A stretch of DNA of 32,217 nt from Chloroflexota bacterium (GTDB lineage: Bacteria > Chloroflexota > UBA6077 > FW602-bin22 > CADDYW01): NCBI GenBank assembly GCA_902810745.1, contig CADDYW010000043.1:1-32217 (forward strand), read 5' to 3'. A program made the position numbers and the translations under genes. The notes under the pieces are model-generated. The model saw only the letters and a list, made by a program, of their open reading frames with translations. It was not told the DNA's origin and did no database searches. Shown in pieces: positions 1 through 6,892 of the stretch; position 1 is the first letter of the stretch; every line of letters starts with the position of its first letter.

Positions 1-429
1 CCGGACCAGACGGACTTTCGGCGTCAGCGCGGGATCGAACTCGGCGAGGCGATCAGGGCCGAGAGCGATGATCGCCTCGCGAGCACGAGTGGCATCGGCG
101 ATGAGGGAGTCGACGTCGACGCCCTGGCAGATGGGACGAAACCACTGCAGGAGGCGAACGCCGGTCTCGAGCTTGACCACCGCGCCGTGGTAGTTGGCCC
201 GGCGAAACAGATGGTACATCCCGACGCCGACGAGCAGGATACCCTGATAGAGATAACGGACGTCATCCCTCTCGGCGCGCCAGAGAAGCTCGAGCGTCTC
301 GTGCTGCTCGAAGAACTCACCGCGGTTGAACTGCTCGATCCCGCGGATCAGCAGGTCCGGCGGAGGCCAGTCGCAACGGTCGGTGTGGAACGGCCCGTAG
401 CGCGAGCGCCACCTCGGCTCACTGGTCAT
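1..429 (-). CDS. DUF309 family protein (3' end cut by window edge)
   Basis: The 143 codons visible from an ATG at 429 carry the DUF309 signature: an N-terminal helix with FNRGEFFEQHETLELLWR (about residues 35-52), then a hydrophobic helix ending in YHLFRRANYHGA (about 71-82) and a leucine-rich helix GVRLLQ. DUF309 proteins are small all-helical cytoplasmic proteins of unknown biochemical role. The FEaHE..E.lW and YH..rgN..GA blocks are the family's conserved core. The C-terminus lies beyond position 1, so total length is unknown. A TATAAT-like -10 sits 76 nt upstream on the same strand, which suggests the gene has its own promoter. The family assignment is confident, and no function should be inferred. 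Confidence 0.85.
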   Translation of the reverse strand, partial: MTSEPRWRSRYGPFHTDRCDWPPPDLLIRGIEQFNRGEFFEQHETLELLWRAERDDVRYLYQGILLVGVGMYHLFRRANYHGAVVKLETGVRLLQWFRPICQGVDVDSLIADATRAREAIIALGPDRLAEFDPALTPKVRLVR

Positions 430-504
430 GGCTGCTGGCGACGATCGAAAGATAGTCCGAAGCTCACGGTCGAGCCCGACCGTGCCCAGACTTCGTCGCG
501 GTCG

Positions 505-510
505 ATTATA
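505..510 (-). promoter_or_regulatory. Putative -10 element for the DUF309 gene
   Basis: On the minus strand this hexamer reads TATAAT, preceded by GAC. It lies in an otherwise GC-rich gap (430-687) between two minus-strand genes. I found no good -35 hexamer 16-18 nt upstream, so only the -10 is supported. The rest of the gap holds a 12-bp palindrome CGGTTCGAACCG (627-638) and a small inverted repeat CGCCAG/CTGGCG (537-554), neither with an assigned role. Confidence 0.35.
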
Positions 511-687
511 GTCGGTCCGCGACTCACGAGCTTCCGCGCCAGAGACTCCTGGCGGCCCGCACTCCGAATGACCATCACCACGAATCGATGCGGCGTCATC
601 CGGGATTGGGACGGCACCCGTGACCCCGGTTCGAACCGCTCGCCTCTCCGTTGCGGATGAAGATGGACAGACGACCTGCCGCGTCGT

Positions 688-1569
688 TCAGCGGACCGTG
701 ATCTGAACCTTGAACGTCCGAGAGGGGAGTCCGCACGGCGGCTGCACCTTCCGGCAGACGGGATTGCCGACCGCCGTGAGGGTTGTGCTCCCCGCGGCTT
801 TCGCTTCGTAGACGCCCTGGGCACCACTCACGACCGTGATGTTGACCACACGACTGATGATCGCCTGATTGGCCACGTTGACCGTCCAATCGTATCCGCT
901 CCCCAGGGCGAGGAGGAAGCGGTCGCCGACCTTGAGGGTGATGGTCTTTCCATCATCGCCCAGCGTGACCGTCTGCTGGCCGCCCGCGCTCGCCTCGGAC
1001 GGCGCCCCGCCCGGCACGGCGTCGAGTGTAAAGGCGACGGACGGGATCCCTGGCTGCGCGATGCTCACATTGACCGTGTGTGGACCGTTGGAGGTACCGC
1101 GCAGACGGAAGGACAGCGTATCATTCCGCGCGAAGTTGCCCATCTCGACCTGCCAGTCCGCCGGTTCGACCTTCACGGTGATCGGGTAGGGGTGAAAACC
1201 GTTCGTGTCTGACGAGCCGAGCGGCAAGGGATAATGTGCCAGGACGCTGATGATACCATTCTCGACCGGTACCGTCGCTGACTGACCGGACACGAGCGTT
1301 GCCAGGGTCGTTCCGCCGCTGCTCACCTCGATCGAGATGTCGCTGGCCGAGACGGTGGGTGTCGCGGTCGCGGCCAGGGTTGGCGTCGGAGCCGGAACCG
1401 TCGGGGTCGGCGGAGGAGGGGGTGTCGGGGACACCTCGATAGTCGGAGCAGGACTCGCTGACGGTGACAGGGTTGCCGGGGAGGCCCGCGACGTCGGTGC
1501 GCAGGCCGTCGTCAGGCCCAGGCCGAACAGAAGCGCCAGCGTGATCGTTCCAATCGCCCGCCGTGTCAT
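688..1569 (-). CDS. Secreted lipoprotein with C-terminal chagasin/I42-like domain
   Basis: This 293-residue protein starts at an ATG preceded by GGAG with 6-nt spacing. Residues 1-23 are a lipoprotein signal peptide with lipobox LTTAC (lipidated Cys23). A Pro/Thr/Ala-rich spacer follows (about 24-78), then a beta-rich domain (about 75-195), then a domain (about 200-293) resembling peptidase-inhibitor family I42 (chagasin). The I42-like features are GDDGKTITLKVGDRFLLAL, the GYDWTV loop, a late YEAKAAGSTTLTA strand and a terminal TFKVQITV strand. I42 proteins block papain-like cysteine proteases with three loops including a GYxW-type loop. Here the NPTTGY loop is shortened to LGSGYDW, so inhibition is uncertain. 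Likely anchored outside the cytoplasmic membrane. The spacer is typical of Chloroflexota lipoproteins. Confidence 0.7.
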   Translation of the reverse strand: MTRRAIGTITLALLFGLGLTTACAPTSRASPATLSPSASPAPTIEVSPTPPPPPTPTVPAPTPTLAATATPTVSASDISIEVSSGGTTLATLVSGQSATVPVENGIISVLAHYPLPLGSSDTNGFHPYPITVKVEPADWQVEMGNFARNDTLSFRLRGTSNGPHTVNVSIAQPGIPSVAFTLDAVPGGAPSEASAGGQQTVTLGDDGKTITLKVGDRFLLALGSGYDWTVNVANQAIISRVVNITVVSGAQGVYEAKAAGSTTLTAVGNPVCRKVQPPCGLPSRTFKVQITVR

Positions 1570-1783
1570 TCGTTACTCCGTAGCCGCGCGTGGATGGCAG
1601 CCCCGCGAGCTGCTTTTCGATACTACACGATCGAGAGCCGCTTGAGTACCCACGCGACCCGCGAGGATGAGGTGACGCATCCGACCGCGGGCCGGCAGTC
1701 GGCACGACGAGCGGGCACGCGCGGCACGAGGTCGCGGGGGGTGTGCGTCCCTCGATCACCCTAGCCCGAATTGACCATGCGGA

Positions 1784-2677
1784 TCAGGCGGATCCGACCG
1801 GGCGGCAGAGCTTGCAGGGTCGGAAGCCAGCGGCCAGCGCCTCGTCGGCGGAGTGGAAGAAGACGGTGTGCTGCTCGCGCGCCCAGCGGTGCGAATAGCA
1901 GGTGGGCAGGCAGAAGACCCGCGTCGTGCGGCTGCCACGAAAGCGGATTCCTCGCGTGGCCAGCTGGCGCAGGTAAGCAAGATCGACCCCTTCGTACTGC
2001 AGAACGCGCTGCTTCATCTCCGTCCCACCAGCCGAATAGTCGCCCAGGTCCCCATCGCCCCGGATCACACGGTGACAGGGAATCACGAAAGGCAACGGAT
2101 TCCGTGCCAGTGCCGTCCCGACGGCGCGAACGGCCCGTGGATGGCCGATCTCGCGCGCGATCCAGGCGTACGAGCGGACTTCGCCGCGCGGGATGCGCCG
2201 TGTCTGCTCGAGCACGGAGCGCTGGAAATCGGTCACCGACGACAGATCGAGAGGACCGTGGTAGCGTCGCTCCCCTCGAATCGCCGCCAGAACCCGCCGT
2301 GCAAGTCGAGGCGGGGGTGCGCCCTCCGGACGGGGAGGGGTGCCCAGCACGGCACGGGCCTTCGCGAGGAAATCAGCCTCATCTCCCAGGGCGATCAGGC
2401 TCGGAACGTCGCCACGGTAGGCGATCCAGAGCTGGCCAACTGGCGTCTCCAGGGACGCATAGCACGGAGCAGACGATACGGGCGTCCCGACAAGCCGCAT
2501 CCGCAAGGACGCGCGCACCAGCGGATCCATGACCGCCTCCGGAGCGGTCGCGCGGAGCATCGCCGCCAGGCCGGCCACCTCGGGGTTCCGAGCGATGAAC
2601 GGTGGCTCGCTCGAGAGAAGATCCCTACCCGATTGCGTCGGACGACCATCAAACCGCCGTAAGACCTCTCGCGTCAT
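1784..2677 (-). CDS. O6-alkylguanine-DNA methyltransferase with C-terminal Ada zinc domain
   Basis: This 297-residue DNA alkylation-repair protein starts at an ATG with GGGAGGAA just upstream. Residues 1-65 form a helical segment not part of the standard enzyme. Residues 72-140 match the N-terminal ribonuclease-like half of O6-alkylguanine methyltransferase (SLETPVGQLWIAY). Residues 147-232 are the catalytic half, with IPCHRVI and acceptor Cys201. Residues 243-294 match the Ada methylphosphotriester domain: C256, C260, C288 and C291, spaced almost exactly like E. coli Ada C38/C42/C69/C72. In Ada this zinc domain is N-terminal and followed by an AraC helix-turn-helix. Here the order is reversed and no helix-turn-helix is visible. 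The gene lies 85 nt downstream of an ECF sigma factor on the same strand. The repair role is well supported, and a sensing role is inference. Confidence 0.88.
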   Translation of the reverse strand: MTREVLRRFDGRPTQSGRDLLSSEPPFIARNPEVAGLAAMLRATAPEAVMDPLVRASLRMRLVGTPVSSAPCYASLETPVGQLWIAYRGDVPSLIALGDEADFLAKARAVLGTPPRPEGAPPPRLARRVLAAIRGERRYHGPLDLSSVTDFQRSVLEQTRRIPRGEVRSYAWIAREIGHPRAVRAVGTALARNPLPFVIPCHRVIRGDGDLGDYSAGGTEMKQRVLQYEGVDLAYLRQLATRGIRFRGSRTTRVFCLPTCYSHRWAREQHTVFFHSADEALAAGFRPCKLCRPVGSA

Positions 2678-2725
2678 CGTATTCCTCCCTCTGCCCGTGG
2701 TAACCGCGCTTGTCGTATAGATTCC

Positions 2726-2742
2726 CGTAATACACGCGTAAT
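2726..2742 (-). promoter_or_regulatory. Helically phased direct repeat upstream of the alkyltransferase gene
   Basis: In the 85-nt gap between the sigma factor stop and the methyltransferase start, the minus strand reads ATTACG, a 5-nt spacer, then ATTACG again. The repeats are 11 bp apart, about one helical turn, in an AT-richer stretch. This arrangement suits a tandem protein-binding site or a promoter specific to the second gene. No binding protein can be named from sequence alone. Confidence 0.35.
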
Positions 2743-2762
2743 AGCTCTACAACGCTGCCTTC

Positions 2763-3383
2763 TTATGACGTACCCTCCAGGGCCGGCGGATGACGAGGCC
2801 CCGTCGACGCGGCCGACGGCGCATTCAGGTGCGCCCGTAACGCTTTGAGCGCACGGTAGGCGAGCTGCTTGCAGGCGACGTCGCTCCGGCCGAGACGGCG
2901 GGAGATGTCGGCGTACGAGAGGTCCCAGGCGTACCGAAGGACGAGAACGCGCTGCATATCGAGCGGCAAACGACGCACGAGCTCCCAGAGCGATCCGGCT
3001 TCCTCCTCCTGAATCAGGAGATCAAGCGCCGGAGGAGTGTGATCCATCGGTTCGTCTCCGTCGCGAAGGTCGTCGACCGGGTGGCGACGACGTCCTCTTT
3101 GCTGCGCGCGGCTGCGCTCGCGTAGCACGTTCACCGCGATCGCGAACAGCCAGGCTCCGAACGGCTTCCCTCGCGGCTGAAAGTCCTGGCGGGCTTCGAA
3201 CGCACGGCGAAAAGTCTCCGCGGTGACGTCCTCGGCGTCAGTGTGATCGCGCGTGTGCCGGTAGGCGAATCGGTACAGCCGATCGACATACCGGTCATAG
3301 AGAAGCCCGAATGCTTCGCAATCGCTTCGGGCACGACGGACGAGCGCCTCTTCGTCTCCCGTCATCGCGCTGGCGCTATCCAC
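2763..3383 (-). CDS. ECF-type RNA polymerase sigma factor
   Basis: This 206-residue sigma-70-family factor keeps only regions 2 and 4, as ECF sigmas do. Region 2 (about 13-85) contains FGLLYDRYVDRLYRFAYR and the DAEDVTAETFRRAF motif, followed by PFGAWLFAIAVNVLRERSR. Region 4 (about 125-190) contains RLPLDMQRVLVLRYAWDLSYADI and a helix-turn-helix around ISRRLGRSDVACKQL. The chosen start is GTG at 3383, because AAGGAG lies 7 nt upstream. An internal ATG at codon 7 has no such site. No zinc-finger anti-sigma gene follows. The next gene downstream is the alkyltransferase/Ada hybrid, so that protein may be its partner or target (inference). The family call is firm, and the regulon is unknown. Confidence 0.92.
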   Translation of the reverse strand: MDSASAMTGDEEALVRRARSDCEAFGLLYDRYVDRLYRFAYRHTRDHTDAEDVTAETFRRAFEARQDFQPRGKPFGAWLFAIAVNVLRERSRAQQRGRRRHPVDDLRDGDEPMDHTPPALDLLIQEEEAGSLWELVRRLPLDMQRVLVLRYAWDLSYADISRRLGRSDVACKQLAYRALKALRAHLNAPSAASTGPRHPPALEGTS

Positions 3384-3455
3384 CCGTTCTCCTTCCCGTC
3401 GGCCACGGCCGCTCTGTCTCGCGTCGCGGCACCGCGTCCAGGTGCAGATTTCGCC

Positions 3456-3473
3456 GTTCCATGAGATACATGG
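3456..3473 (-). promoter_or_regulatory. Possible ECF-style -35 motif next to a palindrome upstream of the sigma gene
   Basis: Minus-strand GGAAC (3460 to 3456), the classical ECF -35 core, abuts the interrupted palindrome CCATGAGATACATGG (3459-3473). This lies about 75 nt upstream of the sigma factor start. A GACGC is found 17 nt after GGAAC. It could be an autoregulated promoter, but the -10 match is weak and the motif is short enough to occur by chance. Nothing else was recognised in the 248-nt gap (3384-3631). Confidence 0.2.
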
Positions 3474-3631
3474 TGCACGACGGCGAGATGTAACACGTCA
3501 CGGGTCCACGGGCGCCCGACACCGGGGACCAGGCGCGGGATTCGCCAGGTCACGCGGCAGATCCGGGTGCGTGGAGCGACCAGGCGCACGCAAGCAGGAG
3601 GTACCGGCGAAGACCGTGGCGCGGGGCCCGC

Positions 3632-5014
3632 TTACTCCTGGGGGCGTGCGAAGCGAACAAGCGCGGCCGCGTGGCCGGTGTAGGTAGACGGAGCGAGGGA
3701 AAGCAATCGCGACTTGTCGTCCGGTGGAAGCTCCAGGCGCTCGACGAATGCGCGCAGCTCGTCGCGCGAAATCTCGGTTCCGCGGGTGAGGGCCTTCATC
3801 TGGTCGTAGGCGTCGACGTAGCCCGCCTTGCGCATCACCGTCTGGATTGCCTCGGCCAGCACGCTCCACGACGAGTCGAGATCGCGCCGCAGCGCTTCAC
3901 GGTTGACCTCGAGCGACGGTAGCCCGCGAAGAATAGACCGCAATGCAACCACCGAGTGGCCAATCGCGACGCCGACGTTGCGCAGAGTCGACGAATCGGT
4001 CAGGTCGCGCTGGAGCCGCGAGATCGGGAGCTTCGTCGCCAGGTGCTCGAGCAGCGCATTGCTCAGGCCAAAGTTCGCCTCGGCGTTCTCGAAGTGGATC
4101 GGGTTGATCTTGTGGGGCATCGTGGACGAGCCGACCTCCCCGCGCACGGGCTTCTGGCGGAAGTACTCCAGCGAGACGTAGGACCAGATGTCCCGGCAGA
4201 AGTCGACGCCAATCGTGTTGAATCGCAGGATCGCGTGGAAAAGCTCGGCCAGGTAATCGTGCGGCTCGATCTGCGTCGTGAGCGGATTGAATGTCAGCCC
4301 GAGGCTCTCGACGAAGTCGCGCGAGATCTCGATCCACGGCGCGTCTGGATAGGCGACGACGTGGGCGCTGTAGGTGCCGACGGCGCCGTTGAGCTTGCCG
4401 AGGTACTCGACCTGATCGATCTGTCGAAGCTGGCGGGTCCAGCGATACACAAACACGGCCAGCTCCTTGCCAAGCGTCGTCGGCGTGGCGGGCTGCCCGT
4501 GCGTGTGGGCGAGCATCGCCACGTCCTTGGTCGACTCGGCGAGCGCCGTGACCGCGTCGACGATCTGCTGCGCGAGCGGCCGCCACTCGCGCGCGATCCC
4601 CTCTTTCAGCGCACGGCCGTGGGCCAGATTGTTGACGTCCTCGGAGGTCAGGCAGAAGTGGACGAACGGGCGAACGTCCGCGAGCGAGGTGGCGGCGAGA
4701 CGCTCCTGGAGATAGTACTCCACCGCCTTGACGTCGTGCTGAGTCGTTCGCTCGATCGCTTTGATCCGAGCCGCGTCGGCCTCGTCGAACCGATCGATCC
4801 AGGACTCGAGCACGCGGCGTTCGTCGGCGGTAAACGGCCGAATCTCCGGCAGCTCCGGTCGCTCGGAGAGAGCTAGCAGCCACCTGATCTCGACCAGGAC
4901 CCGGTAGCGCATCAGGGCGTACTCGGAGAAAAAGTCGGCCAGGCCGGCGGTCTGCGCCTGGTAGCGCCCGTCGATCGGCGAGATTGCTTTCAAGGAGGCA
5001 ACGGAATCGTGCAT
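3632..5014 (-). CDS. purB: Adenylosuccinate lyase
   Basis: This 460-residue enzyme converts SAICAR to AICAR and adenylosuccinate to AMP, releasing fumarate, in cytoplasmic purine synthesis. The protein begins with SPIDGRYQ and carries RTTQHDVKAVEYYL (about 90-103), TSEDVNN (about 123), HTHGQPATPTTLGKE (about 170) and the superfamily signature SSTMPHKINPIHFENAE (about 293). Length and motifs match the E. coli PurB subtype (456 residues) rather than the shorter B. subtilis type. All motifs look intact. The start is ATG at 5014 with GGAAGG upstream. A TATAAT-type promoter lies 115 nt upstream. The nearest downstream gene on this strand is the sigma factor, 248 nt away, so the two are probably not strictly co-transcribed. 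Confidence 0.95.
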   Translation of the reverse strand: MHDSVASLKAISPIDGRYQAQTAGLADFFSEYALMRYRVLVEIRWLLALSERPELPEIRPFTADERRVLESWIDRFDEADAARIKAIERTTQHDVKAVEYYLQERLAATSLADVRPFVHFCLTSEDVNNLAHGRALKEGIAREWRPLAQQIVDAVTALAESTKDVAMLAHTHGQPATPTTLGKELAVFVYRWTRQLRQIDQVEYLGKLNGAVGTYSAHVVAYPDAPWIEISRDFVESLGLTFNPLTTQIEPHDYLAELFHAILRFNTIGVDFCRDIWSYVSLEYFRQKPVRGEVGSSTMPHKINPIHFENAEANFGLSNALLEHLATKLPISRLQRDLTDSSTLRNVGVAIGHSVVALRSILRGLPSLEVNREALRRDLDSSWSVLAEAIQTVMRKAGYVDAYDQMKALTRGTEISRDELRAFVERLELPPDDKSRLLSLAPSTYTGHAAALVRFARPQE

Positions 5015-5097
5015 CGCTGGTACCTTCCGGGACCGAACCGGCTGAAAGACGAGACGCGACCGAAGTCACGGTCGACACACCAGGCGTCACTCGGCCG

Positions 5098-5319
5098 CTA
5101 CGATACTGGCGCCCACGGTGGTCTTACCATTATAGCCGCGACGACCGCGCGCTGCCAGCGTCGGAGCGGTTGCCACTCGAGATGCTTCGCCAGCTTCTCC
5201 GGCGTCGTAGGTGCCGCGCCGCGACGACAGATCACGATGCCTGGGGCGACGTTGCTCAGCTGGGCAGCTTCGAACGACGCTGCGTCGGCACCCGACGCAA
5301 TCACCCCGCACGACGGCAC
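5098..5319 (-). CDS. Small hypothetical protein upstream of purB
   Basis: This 73-codon frame starts at GTG with AGGTG just upstream and ends 84 nt before purB on the same strand. Third codon positions are strongly GC-biased, as in the neighbouring genes. The translation looks protein-like, with VIASGADAASFEAAQLS, then VAPGIVICRR, then TPEKLAKHLEWQPLRRW. No family is recognised and there is no signal peptide or membrane segment. The purB -10 element falls inside its 3' end. It may be a real short gene or the remnant of a longer one. The surrounding 5015-5406 stretch otherwise holds only promoter-like sites. Confidence 0.33.
   Translation of the reverse strand: MPSCGVIASGADAASFEAAQLSNVAPGIVICRRGAAPTTPEKLAKHLEWQPLRRWQRAVVAAIMVRPPWAPVS
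5129..5158 (-). promoter_or_regulatory. purB: Putative sigma70-type promoter for purB
   Basis: On the minus strand CTGGCA (5158-5153) is followed after 18 nt by a perfect TATAAT (5134-5129). The -10 lies 115 nt before the purB ATG. The -35 matches the TTGACA consensus at 4 of 6 positions. Confidence 0.45.
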
Positions 5320-5406
5320 ATCACCTGTTAGAATGAATGAGACGAGCGATCAGGTCGCCACGGCGAGTGGAGGGAAGCGCGTGATGGAAACGATAGGTAG
5401 GAGCTC

Positions 5407-6084
5407 GTGGTAAACGGTGCTACCGAGCCAGCGACGCACGGCCATCGGCTCTTCGCGGCAACGTACGACTGGCTGAACCGGTCGGTCGAGCGACGGGTGC
5501 TCGGCCCGATGCGGTCTGCTCTCGTCGGAGGAGCGACCGGCCGAGTGCTCGAGATCGGGGCTGGAACTGGTGCGAATTTTCCCTACTACGAACCGGCGAG
5601 GGTCACGAGCGTCGTCGCGATCGAGCCGGATCCGTACATGATCAGGCGCGCGCTGAAGCGGGCGACAGCGGCCCGGGCGAACGTCGAGGTCCGACAGCTC
5701 AGCGCCGAGAGATTGCCTTTCCCTGACGCCACTTTCGACACCGTCCTCGCGACTCTGGTGCTCTGCACGGTCGCCGATCCCGATCGTGCGCTCAGAGAGA
5801 TGCGTCGGGTCCTCGTGCCGGATGGCTCGCTGCGCTTTATCGAGCACGTTCGGGCACCGGGTGGCCTGGCCGCGCTCATCCAGGATACGCTGACGCCGCT
5901 CTGGCGGCGTGTCGGCGCGGGTTGTCACCTGAACCGCCGGACCGTCGAGGCGATCGAAGCGGCCGGCTTCGAGATCGTCGAGCTGGAGGTTCGCCATTTC
6001 AGGTACTCGCCGACCCACACGCTGGTTGCCGGGATCGCCCGCAGTCGCCTCACCCCCGGCCCCTCTCCATCCCCTGGGAGCTGA
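5407..6084 (+). CDS. Class I SAM-dependent methyltransferase
   Basis: This 225-residue protein is a Methyltransf_11/UbiE-like Rossmann-fold methyltransferase. Motif I is VLEIGAGTGANFPYY (about 48-62), followed by an acidic loop VVAIEPDPYM (about 72-81), QLSAERLPFPDATFDTV (about 98-114) and post-motif VLVPDGSLRFIEHVR (about 138-152). The pattern resembles the METTL7/phospholipid-methyltransferase-like group, but the substrate cannot be read from sequence. The start is GTG at 5407 with AGGAG 5 nt upstream; the nearest upstream ATG (5384) is closed by a stop. The last dozen residues (LTPGPSPSPGS) are encoded by a dispersed repeat, so the ancestral protein probably ended near GIARSR. It faces no co-directional partner. 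Confidence 0.85.
   Translation: MVNGATEPATHGHRLFAATYDWLNRSVERRVLGPMRSALVGGATGRVLEIGAGTGANFPYYEPARVTSVVAIEPDPYMIRRALKRATAARANVEVRQLSAERLPFPDATFDTVLATLVLCTVADPDRALREMRRVLVPDGSLRFIEHVRAPGGLAALIQDTLTPLWRRVGAGCHLNRRTVEAIEAAGFEIVELEVRHFRYSPTHTLVAGIARSRLTPGPSPSPGS
6047..6081 (+). repeat. Dispersed GC-rich repeat, partial copy
   Basis: The segment reads CCTCACCCCCGG followed by CCCCTCTCC...GGGAG. It matches half of the fuller copies at 9348-9438 and 27283-27379. It overlaps the methyltransferase 3' end and supplies its final codons. A short hairpin CTCCCGT/ACGGGAG (about 6155-6170) lies 75 nt further on and may be the other end of the same element. Confidence 0.6.
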
Positions 6085-6170
6085 GACGCGTAGCGCTCCA
6101 TCCGCGGACGACGCAGGTATGGCGAAGGGCGCGTCTCGCCGACAGTCGGGTGTCCTCCCGTCCACGGGAG

Positions 6171-6311
6171 CTACCACGTGTCGTGATCGCGTGACTCGTC
6201 GGCCAGATCGAAAAGGCGTGGGGCGTCATCGTCCGGCCAGCGGCGCAGGATGGCACGTTGTCCGACGAGTCGCTTGGGAACGTCGATCAGGATCCGACGT
6301 GGCCCGGTCAC
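6171..6311 (-). pseudogene. Truncated GNAT N-acetyltransferase (N-terminal fragment)
   Basis: A GTG at 6311 overlaps the thioesterase stop by 4 nt (GTGA), the typical layout of a coupled operon partner. It opens a 46-codon frame reading LIDVPKRLVGQRAILRRW, then PDDDAPRLFDLADESRDH. This matches the start of RimJ/RimL-type GNAT acetyltransferases (the LETERLILRPW..DDA...F block). The frame stops at TAG (6171-6173) right after DTW, before the acetyl-CoA-binding motif. A GC-rich hairpin and the 6047-6081 repeat follow directly. I read it as a gene cut off by repeat insertion or deletion and unlikely to be active. Confidence 0.6.
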
Positions 6312-6709
6312 GACGCCGCTTTCTCGTTCACGCGGGCGGCGAAGCGCGCGATGTCGATCACGAAGCGATCGTGGGTGCCCTCGGCGATCTTCTCGCGCTC
6401 GTCGAAGGCCTCGACGGCAAAGCTGATCCGGCGGCGGTCGATCGCCGTCACCGTCGCGCGCGCGGTGATCCGCATGCCAATCGGCGTTGGTGCGAGGTGG
6501 GTGATGCTGGCGGTCACGCCGACGGAGGTCTCTCCCGGGTCGAGAAACGGGCGCAACGCCTCGTGGCCCGCGGCCTCGAGCTGCCAGAGGACGGCGGGGG
6601 TCGAGAGCACCGAAAGGCGCGGCGGTCCTTCAGACAGAGTAATCGCCATGTCGGGCGTGGTGACGATGGAAATTTCGCCGGTCGCGCCGACGGTCAGGCC
6701 GGATTTCAT
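6308..6709 (-). CDS. FlK-like hot-dog-fold thioesterase
   Basis: This 133-residue protein is close in size and motif layout to fluoroacetyl-CoA thioesterase FlK. It begins MKSGLTVGATGE, and the FlK catalytic triad is conserved with identical spacing: Thr37 (LSTPAVLW), Glu45 (WQLEAAGHEAL) and His71 (ASITHLAPTP). The family hydrolyses acyl-CoA thioesters in the cytoplasm. Non-Streptomyces members probably act on other short acyl-CoAs. The ATG at 6709 is chosen because AAGGAGAG lies 7 nt upstream. A Kelch remnant lies upstream, and the truncated GNAT frame is coupled downstream. Confidence 0.85.
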   Translation of the reverse strand: MKSGLTVGATGEISIVTTPDMAITLSEGPPRLSVLSTPAVLWQLEAAGHEALRPFLDPGETSVGVTASITHLAPTPIGMRITARATVTAIDRRRISFAVEAFDEREKIAEGTHDRFVIDIARFAARVNEKAAS

Positions 6710-6892
6710 CGACGTGGTCTCTCCTTGGTCCATTGCGGAATAGCGAGCGCACAATGTCGAGTTACACTGGAAAGCGCCCGATCTCGGTGACGCATCGGAG
6801 CCGGGATCCCTCGGGCTCGCCTTGATTATGATATCCTGATCCGCCCGCGGAGTCTGGAATCGTCGCGCTGGCGCGGACTGCCGAGGCCGTCC

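Noticed and set aside
596..650. Possible tRNA because of GGTTCGAACC in the 430-687 gap
   Set aside because: The motif is a 12-bp palindrome (CGGTTCGAACCG). No acceptor, D or anticodon stems can be paired around it on either strand.
3897..5090. Long open frame antisense-phase to purB (397 codons)
   Set aside because: It is a GC-bias shadow of purB: Arg-rich, no family motifs, fully overlapping a certain gene.
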